NCBI GenBank assembly: GCA_963675425.1
Contig: OY776214.1
Coordinates: forward strand, 310,001 to 374,000
Direction: 5' to 3'
DNA from: Sporobacter sp963675425
GTDB lineage: Bacteria; Bacillota; Clostridia; Oscillospirales; Oscillospiraceae
DNA: 64,000 nt
This document shows positions 16,997 to 24,726 of this stretch, in pieces. The notes under the pieces were generated by a model. It worked only from the letters and a program-made list of their open reading frames with translations, did not search any database and had not been told where the DNA came from. Positions within the stretch are counted from its first letter, which is position 1, and every line of letters starts with the position of its first letter. Made by a program: the position numbers and the translations under genes.

Positions 16997-18952
16997 ATGA
17001 ATAACTTTAAGTACCTGAATTTATTTACCCCCATCACTCTTCGCGGCACATTATTTCGCAACCGCATTTTCGCTTCCCCCACGGGCTATCAGGACATGGA
17101 TAAGGATGGCATTCTCCCACCGGAGGCCGCGTTTTATTATGAGCGAAAGGCTATGGGCGGCGCGGCATGTGTCGCCGTCGGAGAGTGCAATGTCGACAGC
17201 AAGCTCGGCACCGGTGCCCGCTACGCCATTCATCTGGACGACCCTCATTCCCTGCACGGGCTGATTCGCGTAACGGATGCCGTGCGCCGTCAGGGCGCCG
17301 TGTGCACGGCGGAGCTGCAGCACGCCGGCAACTGCGCCAACCGGTATGAGGGCGGGTCCGGTGTCGCCTACGGCCCCGTCGCCGGCGAGGTGGACGGCCG
17401 GCCGTACCTTGAAATGCCGGAGGACGTCATCTGGTACATCGTAGATAAATTTGCCAAAGGCGCGGCCTTTGCCAAATCGTGCGGCTTCGGCATGGTAACG
17501 CTGCACGGCGGGCACGGCTGGCTCATCTCGCAGTTTCTATCACCGTCCCTCAACACCCGCAAGGACAAGTGGGGCGGCCCGGATATTGAAAACCGCTCCC
17601 GGATTGCTGTCGAAATTCTAAAGGCGATACGCCAGGCCGTCGGCCCCCGCTTCCCCATCGAACTGCGCATCAGCGGCAGCGAATGCTACAACGGCGGCTA
17701 TGGCATTGAGGAAGGCATTAAATTCGCCAAGCAGGTGGAAGATTACGTCGATTTGCTCCACGTCTCGGCCGGCAGCCACGAGGTTGAAGAGGTGTTCACC
17801 GTGACGCATCCGAGCATGTTTTTACCCGACGGCGTCAACGTGAAGTTCGCCGCCGAGATTAAAAAGCACGTCGGCTGTCCAGTGGCAACAGTTGGCGCGC
17901 TGGGCGACGCCGCGCTTATGGAGGAAATCATCGCCTCCGGACAAGCCGACGTCGTGGAAATTGCCCGCGGGCTCATTGCCGACCCCGATCTGCCGCGCAA
18001 GATCAGAACGGGCAAAGCCGACGACATCAACAAATGTATGAGATGCCTGGCCTGCTTCTCAAACCTCATTAGCACCGGCCAGTTCCACTGCGCGATCAAT
18101 CCCGAAACAGGCCGCGAGGCGGAGATGAATTTCTCTATCCCGCCGGCCGAGAAGCAAAAAGTCCTGATCGCCGGCGGCGGTGTGGCCGGTATGCAGGCCG
18201 CTCTCACCTGCGCCGAGCGCGGGCATACGGTCATCCTGTGTGAAAAAACAGACCGGCTTGGCGGCGCGCTGCGCTGCGAGGAACACGTGCCGTTTAAGGA
18301 AAAGCTGGATTATTACTTAGACCGGCAGGCCCGGAAGGTCCGGGAGGCCGGCGTTGAGATACGGCTTAACACGGAGGTCACACCGGATTACGCCGAATCC
18401 ATTGGCGCGGACATCGTCATCGCGGCCCTGGGTGCGCGGCCGGTGAAGCCGCCGATTCCAGGCATCGAGGGCGAAAATGTGCTGGCCGCAGAGGATGCGT
18501 ATATCCATCCCGAAAAGATCGGCGGGACCGCCGTCATATTGGGCGCGGGCCTTGTCGGCGTGGAACTGGCGATCTATCTGTCCATCCTCGGCAAAAAAAT
18601 CTCCGTTGTGGAAATGCTCGGTGAAATCAACCACGGCGGCAACTTCCTTCACGTGCGGGCGCTTGACGTCGAGATCAATAAGTATAGTATAGATATGAAC
18701 TTTAACACAACGGCGCTGAAAATAACGGATGAGGGCGTCGTATGCCGGACGCCGGACGGCGAAAAGCTCTTTACGGCCGACACCGTGATCTACGCCGTCG
18801 GCCAAAAGCCGCTGCAGGAAGAAGCGGCGGCACTGAGCCTGTGCGCGCCGGACTTTTATCCCATTGGCGACTGTATCCTGCCGAAAAACATCATGAACGC
18901 TACCAGCACGGCTTTTTCAGTCGCCCGGAGCGTCGGCAAAAAGATGCTGTAA
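16997..18952 (+). CDS. Old-yellow-enzyme-type NAD(P)H reductase with 4Fe-4S cluster, FMN and FAD (BaiCD/dienoyl-CoA reductase-like)
   Basis: 651 residues. Residues 1 to about 340 form an FMN-binding TIM barrel, with F-R-N-R-I-F-A-S-P-T, H-G-G-H-G-W-L-I-S-Q-F-L-S-P and N-T-R-K-D-K-W-G-G. A 4Fe-4S site follows (C-M-R-C-L-A-C-F, then a Cys 12 residues later in C-A-I-N-P). The C-terminal half carries two Rossmann motifs, A-G-G-G-V-A-G-M and G-A-G-L-V-G-V-E, for FAD and NAD(P)H. The family reduces activated C=C bonds; known members are 2,4-dienoyl-CoA reductase, bile-acid BaiCD/BaiH and enoate reductases. Substrate not deducible. It lies 95 bases after the importer genes. A close paralogue is at 27916. 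Confidence 0.9.
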   Translation: MNNFKYLNLFTPITLRGTLFRNRIFASPTGYQDMDKDGILPPEAAFYYERKAMGGAACVAVGECNVDSKLGTGARYAIHLDDPHSLHGLIRVTDAVRRQGAVCTAELQHAGNCANRYEGGSGVAYGPVAGEVDGRPYLEMPEDVIWYIVDKFAKGAAFAKSCGFGMVTLHGGHGWLISQFLSPSLNTRKDKWGGPDIENRSRIAVEILKAIRQAVGPRFPIELRISGSECYNGGYGIEEGIKFAKQVEDYVDLLHVSAGSHEVEEVFTVTHPSMFLPDGVNVKFAAEIKKHVGCPVATVGALGDAALMEEIIASGQADVVEIARGLIADPDLPRKIRTGKADDINKCMRCLACFSNLISTGQFHCAINPETGREAEMNFSIPPAEKQKVLIAGGGVAGMQAALTCAERGHTVILCEKTDRLGGALRCEEHVPFKEKLDYYLDRQARKVREAGVEIRLNTEVTPDYAESIGADIVIAALGARPVKPPIPGIEGENVLAAEDAYIHPEKIGGTAVILGAGLVGVELAIYLSILGKKISVVEMLGEINHGGNFLHVRALDVEINKYSIDMNFNTTALKITDEGVVCRTPDGEKLFTADTVIYAVGQKPLQEEAAALSLCAPDFYPIGDCILPKNIMNATSTAFSVARSVGKKML

Positions 18953-18980
18953 GTAAACTGACTTCAACCTGGGTGAGGAT

Positions 18981-19877
18981 ATGACCGATATTACCCTGCA
19001 GCAAATCGAAATATTTTTGACGGTAGCCGAGCAGCTTAACCTTTCCGAGGCCGCCAAGGACCTGTTTTTAAATCAGTCGGCCGTGAGCCGTTGGATTCAG
19101 CGTCTTGAAAGCAGCCTCAACACACGGCTGTTCGTCCGCAACAACCGCGGCGTCGAGCTGACGCCGGACGGGGAATTTCTGTACGCCGAGCTCAAGCCGA
19201 TCTACGCGCGGCTGAGCACGACGCTTTATAACATGCGCTCACTGTACGACATGCCCGACAATATTATCCGAGTGGGCTGTCTCGACAGCGAGGAGATCAT
19301 GGAGCTGCTTAAAAACCTCGTCAACCGGTTTGAGACCACCCATCCCGATGTCCTCGTCAAAATCGAGCCGTCCAATTTCAAGGACCTGCGGGAAAACCTC
19401 GTATTAGGCGTGATTGACTGCGCCATCACTTACTACCTCGGCTTTGGAGAATATCACACCCTTCAATCCAAAAAAATCGAAAGACTTGAGTCTTACTTCG
19501 CCATCTCATCGCATCATCCTCTGGCCGCCGGTGACAAACTCGCGACGGAACAGCTGGGCAATGAAAAGCTGTTTTTACTGACGCTTGCTGAGATGCGCGG
19601 TCCGGAGGATCGGGCATTCAGCCTCTGCCGGGCCAACGGCTTCACACCCAAGGAGATCGTGTATCTTCCGAGCGTGCTGGCCATTGAAATGGCCGTCCGG
19701 GGTATGCGCGGCTTCAGCATCAACGGGCCGAATTTCGGCCGGCGCTTCGGCGACGAGATCAAGCTGTATCAAATCGACGACGTCCGGCCCAATCAGTACA
19801 TGGTCATCGCCTGGCGTAAGGGCGGATGCAACGATACAGCCAAGAAATTTATCGATTCCATCCCAGATACTGATTGA
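18981..19877 (+). CDS. LysR-family transcriptional regulator
   Basis: 298 residues. The N-terminal winged helix-turn-helix has L-Q-Q-I-E-I-F-L-T-V-A-E-Q-L-N-L-S-E-A-A and N-Q-S-A-V-S-R-W-I-Q-R-L-E. The C-terminal part is a LysR effector-binding domain. It is strongly similar to the regulator at 50628, which is linked to other solute-binding proteins, so both may sense related ligands. Unlike most LysR genes it is not divergent but embedded between the reductase and bicupin genes, 28 bases after the former, so it is probably co-transcribed with its targets. GTGAGGA lies upstream of the ATG. Confidence 0.9.
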   Translation: MTDITLQQIEIFLTVAEQLNLSEAAKDLFLNQSAVSRWIQRLESSLNTRLFVRNNRGVELTPDGEFLYAELKPIYARLSTTLYNMRSLYDMPDNIIRVGCLDSEEIMELLKNLVNRFETTHPDVLVKIEPSNFKDLRENLVLGVIDCAITYYLGFGEYHTLQSKKIERLESYFAISSHHPLAAGDKLATEQLGNEKLFLLTLAEMRGPEDRAFSLCRANGFTPKEIVYLPSVLAIEMAVRGMRGFSINGPNFGRRFGDEIKLYQIDDVRPNQYMVIAWRKGGCNDTAKKFIDSIPDTD

Positions 19878-19927
19878 GCGGTATAACTTAAAATTTATTA
19901 GTGCGCCAAAACGCATGGGAGGTCAAT

Positions 19928-20800
19928 ATGTTAAACCTAAAGTATTTTTCATTCACCAACGACAGCACGCCGCTTCAAAACCACGCCGTCCCGAAGGACG
20001 CCGTACGCCCCATCGTTCGTCTCGACGGCGACATTGTGGAAAACACGATCTTCTACGAAGCCAACTGGATCGTGAAGCCTTTTGAGCAAAAGGGTCTTTT
20101 TAAAAACGACTCCGACAAGCTGATGATCTTCATCGGCTCTAACCCGGACGATCACGAGAATCTGAACGCTGAAATCGAGCTGTGGATTGAAAACGATAAG
20201 CTTACGCTGACAGAAACGTGCATCGTTTTCGTGCCCAAGGGCGTGGCGCACGGGCGCCTGACGGTTAAAAACGTCACGAAACCCGTCATCACCTACAGCT
20301 GCCTGATGACCTCGAGCTACTGCGTCGAGGAACCGGCCGAGGCCACGGCGCCCGCCGGCACATACGCTGAGAACCATGTTGAAAAATACGCCCCGGTTGA
20401 CGGCTTCCTGCCGCCGGCGCCGGAGGGCTTTCTCACGCGGCTTTTATGGATTGACGGCGCCAAGCTCAAAGGCGCGCCGTACATGGAGGCGGTTTGGTTC
20501 CACTCCGCCAATGACACGGGCCCGGAAAATCATTTCCATGAATTTGACGAGCTCATCGGCTTTCTCGGCTCGGACCCCGAAAATCCCGAGGAGCTCAATG
20601 GCGAGCTGACGATCCTCCTCGACGGCGAGACGGTCCCCTTTACGAAAAGCTGCGTACTTTATATCCCCCGCGGCGTTACCCACAGCCCCATCCTTGTGCC
20701 GCGACTCGACCGGTCCATCATCCACTTCTCCGGCGGCAACGGCGGCGATTACGCCCGGCGCGACGACGAACACGAGGACACATTCCGCCTGCAGTCATAA
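19928..20800 (+). CDS. Bicupin protein of unknown function
   Basis: 290 residues built from two copies of one cupin-like unit. D-K-L-M-I-F-I-G-S then L-N-A-E-I-E-L-W-I and V-F-V-P-K-G-V-A-H-G lie in the first half. D-E-L-I-G-F-L-G-S then L-N-G-E-L-T-I-L-L and L-Y-I-P-R-G-V-T-H-S lie in the second. The second copy keeps a metal-type cluster (N-H-F-H-E-F-D-E-L); the equivalent stretch of the first copy (F-K-N-D-S-D-K-L) has lost the histidines. So one active site and one structural domain are likely. Isomerase or dioxygenase-like chemistry on the imported compound is possible but not shown. The start at 19928 has GGGAGG seven bases upstream. Confidence 0.7.
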   Translation: MLNLKYFSFTNDSTPLQNHAVPKDAVRPIVRLDGDIVENTIFYEANWIVKPFEQKGLFKNDSDKLMIFIGSNPDDHENLNAEIELWIENDKLTLTETCIVFVPKGVAHGRLTVKNVTKPVITYSCLMTSSYCVEEPAEATAPAGTYAENHVEKYAPVDGFLPPAPEGFLTRLLWIDGAKLKGAPYMEAVWFHSANDTGPENHFHEFDELIGFLGSDPENPEELNGELTILLDGETVPFTKSCVLYIPRGVTHSPILVPRLDRSIIHFSGGNGGDYARRDDEHEDTFRLQS

Positions 20801-20854
20801 AATCCGCAGCTGGACACGTTTTTTTAGTTCAACCATCAGAAAGGACGGATAACC

Positions 20855-21661
20855 ATGTTTATTAAAACAACTCCCATGCCGGATATGACAAAAGCTTATG
20901 ATGTTTCCGGGAAAAATGTCGTCGTCACCGGCGGCAACAGAGGCATCGGCCGCGGCATTGTGCAGGCCTTTGCCGAATCGGGTGCGAACGTGGCTGTTTT
21001 GTGCCGCAATCTCGACAGCGGTAAAAAGGCCGTTTCGGAGATCGAAAAGCTCGGCAGCCGCTATACGGCCATCCAGTGCGACGTGGCCGATATCGACAGC
21101 GTAAAAGCCGCCACAGCGGAGGTCTTCAAGTTCTTTGACACTGTCGACGTACTCGTCAACAACGCGGGCGTCGCCACGACGAAGCCGTTTTTAAGCGAGG
21201 AAGGCCTTGACGAATGGCACCGCGTCATCAATACGGACCTGCACGGCCCGGCTAACGTCGTACACGAGATCGCGCCCCATATGGTTGACGCCGGCAAAGG
21301 CGGCACGATCATTAACATCACATCCGTCGGCGGCCAGCGCGTATCGGGCAGTAAGAATCACCACAACGCACCGTATAACACCTCCAAAGCCGGGCTCGAC
21401 ATTTTCTCGCGCTACCTCGCCGTCGTTTTGGGCGACCACGGCATCCGGGTCAATTCTATCGCCCCCGGCCCCATCCACTCCGATCTCGACAAGGACCTGC
21501 CGGCCAGCTTTATCGAGACCATCGAAAAGGAGCTGCCCTCCCACCGATTCGGCGAGCCTATCGAAATCGGCGGCCTGTGCGTCTACATGGCCTCCCCCGC
21601 CGGCGCGATGGTCACGGGCGTCAACTGGGCATTTGACGGCGGTCTGCTGTGCGTCAATTAA
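20855..21661 (+). CDS. Short-chain dehydrogenase/reductase (SDR)
   Basis: 268-residue classical SDR: cofactor loop T-G-G-N-R-G-I-G-R-G, N-N-A-G-V-A, catalytic Ser in N-I-T-S-V-G-G and Y-N-T-S-K. The C-terminus reads V-T-G-V-N-W-A-F-D-G-G. The basic residue in the first loop and C-R-N after the second strand hint at NADP(H), but this is weak. Many relatives oxidise or reduce hydroxyl groups on sugars, cyclitols and steroids. It is the last gene of the run beginning at 12185, so it probably acts with the C=C reductase and bicupin on the imported substrate. Confidence 0.88.
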   Translation: MFIKTTPMPDMTKAYDVSGKNVVVTGGNRGIGRGIVQAFAESGANVAVLCRNLDSGKKAVSEIEKLGSRYTAIQCDVADIDSVKAATAEVFKFFDTVDVLVNNAGVATTKPFLSEEGLDEWHRVINTDLHGPANVVHEIAPHMVDAGKGGTIINITSVGGQRVSGSKNHHNAPYNTSKAGLDIFSRYLAVVLGDHGIRVNSIAPGPIHSDLDKDLPASFIETIEKELPSHRFGEPIEIGGLCVYMASPAGAMVTGVNWAFDGGLLCVN

Positions 21662-21728
21662 ACAGTTATTACCTCTGAACCGCCGCTCAGTTACTGCGCG
21701 GACTATAAAACCACACAAGCGCCGCTCA

Positions 21729-21945
21729 GCTTGTCGGTAAAGTCTTTGTCCTTCTTTTGTGCGTCCAATCACCGTGCGATTTAATTTTCGGCGATGACGG
21801 CGAGTTGTCTGGTCTCATCGGCGAAAATTGTTTGATTTCTATGCTTTGAGGCATTCACTTCCGAAAAGCATTACTTTGCGAGCGCCTCAGCGCGAGAACC
21901 CTTTATTTGTCGAAAAAGCCGCGAATGCGGCTTTTTCGACAGCTT
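21729..21945 (+). repeat. MITE-like repeat, copy A (217 bp)
   Basis: This segment is about 94% identical by eye (roughly a dozen differences) to the reverse complement of 48887-49102. Its ends are short inverted repeats (GCTTGTCGAAAAAG type at the left, read clearly in copy B, and the inverse of GCTGTCGAAAAAG at the right). The right end forms a hairpin, 21919-21940. No coding frame is apparent. It lies directly before a terminator, and the 11 bases AGCGCCGCTCA occur on both sides (21718-21728 and 21947-21957). Confidence 0.8.
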
Positions 21946-21946
21946 G

Positions 21947-21972
21947 AGCGCCGCTCAAATACGAGCGGCGCT
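21947..21972 (+). terminator. Terminator downstream of the SDR operon
   Basis: A 10-bp GC-rich stem (21947-21956 with 21963-21972), 6-base loop and trailing T-run. It is presumably the original terminator of the + strand operon, now separated from the SDR gene by the repeat element. Confidence 0.8.
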
Positions 21973-22007
21973 TTTCATATTTTGTCCGATTATGCTATAA
22001 TCACAAA

Positions 22008-22151
22008 ATGATCGTTGTCATCTGCCGATCCGGCCACCGGGCCACGACGGGCGCGCAGATCCTTAAAAAGGCCGGCTTCAGAAACGCGATGGTCGTCCTG
22101 GACGGCGGCATGATCAACTGGCGCTATATGAAAACCAAGGCAGGCAAATGA
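22008..22151 (+). pseudogene. Rhodanese-domain remnant (C-terminal 47 residues)
   Basis: The frame encodes M-I-V-V-I-C-R-S-G-H-R-A-T and later V-L-D-G-G-M-I-N-W, which are the active-site loop (C-R-S-G-x-R) and C-terminal end of a single rhodanese domain. A full domain has about 100 residues; the N-terminal half is missing and nothing upstream restores it. There is no ribosome site before the ATG, although a TATAAT box lies at 21996-22001. The repeat element and terminator lie immediately upstream. A decayed sulfurtransferase gene is the best reading; a functional mini-protein cannot be excluded. Confidence 0.6.
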
Positions 22152-22231
22152 ACAATCGTTCAAATACAAAGATACGCAAATACAACCAACTCTTCCAAGA
22201 AAAAGGCCTGTAAAGCATGGGCGGAGAAAAA

Positions 22232-23305
22232 ATGACGCATAAGAAACAGCAAAAAAAAATATCCCCGGATCAGTCCCTGCCGCTCCCCGCGGATTTACCC
22301 GCGCTGCTCCTGGCGTGGTACGATCAACACGCCCGGGCGCTGCCGTGGCGCGATGACAAAAAGCCCTACCGCGTCTGGGTCTCGGAGATCATGCTCCAGC
22401 AGACCGGCGTTCGTACCGTGGCACCGTATTTCGAGCGGTTTTTAGCGGCGTTTCCAACCGTTGGCGCACTGGCGGACGCCGATGAGCAGCAGGTCTTAAA
22501 GCTCTGGGAGGGCCTGGGTTACTATGCCCGTGCGCGAAACCTTAAAAAGGCGGCTGAGATCATAGTCCGTGACCTTGGCGGGCAGTTCCCGGATACGTAT
22601 AATGAGATCCGCAAGCTGCCCGGCATCGGCCCGTACACGGCCGGCGCGATTGCCTCCATCTGCTTTGAACTACCCGCTCCGGCGGTGGACGGCAACGTTG
22701 CGCGGGTTGCCGCCCGGATTTCGGGTCAGCGCTTCGACGATAAAAGCGACTTGAAACAAGCGGCGGCCACCGCGCTGGCCGCTCTCTATCCGGCAGAAAG
22801 ACGCGGCGACTTTACACAGAGCCTGATGGAGCTAGGCGCGCTCATATGCGTGCCGAACGGTGCTCCCAAGTGTGAAGCCTGTCCCGTCCAGGCGTCGTGC
22901 GCTTCTTTTAAGTCCGGCAGTTTTTCCCTCCCCGCCCGGAAAGATAAGCCGAAACGAAAGCGCACAGACATTACCGTGCTGATTCTGGAAAGCGACGGAC
23001 ATCTCCCCATCCGTCAGCGGGACGAGAGCGGCCTTTTGCCCGGCTTATGGGAATTTCCAAATATGGACGGGCATCTGACCGAACAGGAAGCTCTGATGCT
23101 TGCTGAAAGCTGGGGCACGCAGCCGTCCGTTGTCCATGGCAGTAAACGCACCAGACACATTTTTACACATATCCAATGGGACATACTGTGTTACCACATC
23201 GATTGCGTAAAACGCCCGCCTTGTTTTATCTGGGCGGACCAACGCGCTCTTTCAGACCTGTATCCCCTGCCGACAGCGTTTAAAAAGCTTTTAAAAGACG
23301 AATGA
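22232..23305 (+). CDS. mutY: A/G-specific adenine glycosylase MutY
   Basis: 357 residues. It removes adenine mispaired with 8-oxoguanine. The endonuclease-III-like domain has L-P-W-R, S-E-I-M-L-Q-Q-T, the helix-hairpin-helix L-P-G-I-G-P-Y-T-A-G and the catalytic Asp in A-V-D-G-N-V-A-R-V. A 4Fe-4S cluster is formed by C-V-P-N-G-A-P-K-C-E-A-C-P-V-Q-A-S-C. The C-terminal NUDIX-like domain, which recognises 8-oxoG, spans about 230-357 and has L-P-G-L-W-E-F-P. The start at 22232 follows GGAG; the frame opens five codons earlier at 22217. It appears to be a single-gene unit closed by a strong terminator. Confidence 0.93.
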   Translation: MTHKKQQKKISPDQSLPLPADLPALLLAWYDQHARALPWRDDKKPYRVWVSEIMLQQTGVRTVAPYFERFLAAFPTVGALADADEQQVLKLWEGLGYYARARNLKKAAEIIVRDLGGQFPDTYNEIRKLPGIGPYTAGAIASICFELPAPAVDGNVARVAARISGQRFDDKSDLKQAAATALAALYPAERRGDFTQSLMELGALICVPNGAPKCEACPVQASCASFKSGSFSLPARKDKPKRKRTDITVLILESDGHLPIRQRDESGLLPGLWEFPNMDGHLTEQEALMLAESWGTQPSVVHGSKRTRHIFTHIQWDILCYHIDCVKRPPCFIWADQRALSDLYPLPTAFKKLLKDE

Positions 23306-23322
23306 CGAAAACCTACTTCCAG

Positions 23323-23358
23323 AAAAGGCCGCCCACGCATCCGCGTGGGCGGCCTTTT
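23323..23358. terminator. Terminator between mutY and the HAD phosphatase gene
   Basis: A 16-bp perfect stem (23323-23338 with 23343-23358) and four-base loop with A and T ends. It serves both convergent genes. Confidence 0.9.
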
Positions 23359-23391
23359 AGGCTGGTTTTACAGGTTTTCAGGAGTAATCTT

Positions 23392-24207
23392 TTAATTAAA
23401 CCGCTCTTCAAGATATTCAATGAAGTCAGCCACCGCCCCGTCCCCGCTCCGGCCGACGACGACGTCGGCGGCGCTTTTAACGTCGTCCGGTGCGCCTTCC
23501 GTGGCCGCGCCGACGGCCGCTGTTTTAATGAGCTCCAAATCGTTATAATAGTCGCCGATACCCATTATTCTGTCATAGGAAATACCAAGCAGGTCAGCTA
23601 ACGCCCGGACCGTCGAGCCCTTGGAGATACCCTCAGGTAAAATCTCGAAGTAAACCGGCGCGGACGAGGCAAAGACACAACCTGTGTGCTCAAGCCCCTG
23701 AAGACGCGCCGCGACGTCCCGTATCCGCTCCACGTCGCCGCAGAACAGGACCTTATTACTGTTCGGCAGCACCTTGTCCGTTTCGACGTCCGATACGTCG
23801 AGTCCCTGAAAGGCGATATGATCTTTCGTATACTCGTTTTTATTCAGGCAGTACACACCGCCGCCGGAATACACCTCGATGCCGACATCGGGAAAGCTTT
23901 CCTGGACAGCCCGGATCAGACGCATATACGTATCCGGCAGATTTTTACTCCACAAGAGCTTTTTGGCCGCAAAATCGTAGATACCGCCACCGTTATAGAC
24001 GATGGACGGTGCGTTTGTCGGTACCTTTTGGTAATATTTCTGTGTCCCCATGACAGAACGGCCTGTGGCAAAGGCAAACCGGCCGCCTTTTTCCATAAAC
24101 CGCACGACGGCCTCGCCGTTTCGCGCCGGGACGAGCCCGCCGTCCGTCACAAGCGTCCCGTCCAGGTCGGAAACGAGCAAGACACCCTGAAAAAGCAACT
24201 CTTTCAT
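23392..24207 (-). CDS. HAD-superfamily phosphatase, Cof/SupH type
   Basis: 271 residues, class IIB HAD hydrolase. Motif I is V-S-D-L-D-G-T-L-V, with a Thr/Ser motif near A-T-G-R-S. A C2 cap domain fills about 85-195. The C-terminal G-I-G-D-Y-Y-N-D-L-E-L-I motif binds magnesium. Relatives dephosphorylate sugar phosphates, flavin precursors or pyridoxal phosphate; the substrate is not predictable from sequence. The end A-D-F-I-E-Y-L-E-E-R is typical. It is a single gene, divergent from the zinc-ribbon gene. Confidence 0.85.
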   Translation of the reverse strand: MKELLFQGVLLVSDLDGTLVTDGGLVPARNGEAVVRFMEKGGRFAFATGRSVMGTQKYYQKVPTNAPSIVYNGGGIYDFAAKKLLWSKNLPDTYMRLIRAVQESFPDVGIEVYSGGGVYCLNKNEYTKDHIAFQGLDVSDVETDKVLPNSNKVLFCGDVERIRDVAARLQGLEHTGCVFASSAPVYFEILPEGISKGSTVRALADLLGISYDRIMGIGDYYNDLELIKTAAVGAATEGAPDDVKSAADVVVGRSGDGAVADFIEYLEERFN

Positions 24208-24292
24208 AGCTGAACTCCGTATTAGTGATGTTTAACAGTTTGATAAGATGATGTTTGTATTATATCACACTTAAAATACTCAAGAATAATTA

Positions 24293-24320
24293 TTTACATT
24301 AAGTAACAAAATGGTAAAAT
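24293..24320 (+). promoter_or_regulatory. Promoter for the zinc-ribbon gene
   Basis: TTTACA (24293-24298), a 16-base spacer and TAAAAT (24315-24320) lie about 50 bases before the strong ribosome site of the next gene. Confidence 0.6.
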
Positions 24321-24369
24321 CTAACTAGTGCCAACTGTATTTTTTTTGATTATAAAGGAGGATTAAGCA

Positions 24370-24555
24370 ATGGCCGACCAAACCTATGACAAAGCGACAA
24401 ACACTGCCACGTTCCCCTCCAGATCAATCGGTACGATCCGATGCCCCGTTTGCGACAAGCCGCAAATGGCTAACAGAAACGCTTGCTACAGCTGCTCGTG
24501 TAAATTCGTTTATACGGATGAAACGGACAGCGAAAAATCGGTAAGCACGGTCTGA
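24370..24555 (+). CDS. Small zinc-ribbon protein
   Basis: 61 residues with C-P-V-C followed 14 residues later by C-Y-S-C-S-C, a four-cysteine zinc-ribbon arrangement. The N-terminus is polar and the C-terminus acidic (D-E-T-D-S-E-K). AAAGGAGG stands nine bases before the ATG and a promoter is visible, so it is a real expressed gene. Function unknown. The insertion sequence begins six bases after its stop, so its natural terminator may have been displaced. Confidence 0.7.
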   Translation: MADQTYDKATNTATFPSRSIGTIRCPVCDKPQMANRNACYSCSCKFVYTDETDSEKSVSTV

Positions 24556-24726
24556 CCAGCAAAGGGGCTGTAGCAAAACGAAAATTGCTACAGCCCCCGA
24601 TTTATGCTCTGAATCTGGCTGCGAAGTCATAAAAAGAGCCCTTCTATGGAAAAACAGAGGGCAAAAGACAACAGCCCGGTTCAAAACCCCGCCATAATGT
24701 GGAGAGATATTCTGTTTTTGTTGGCG

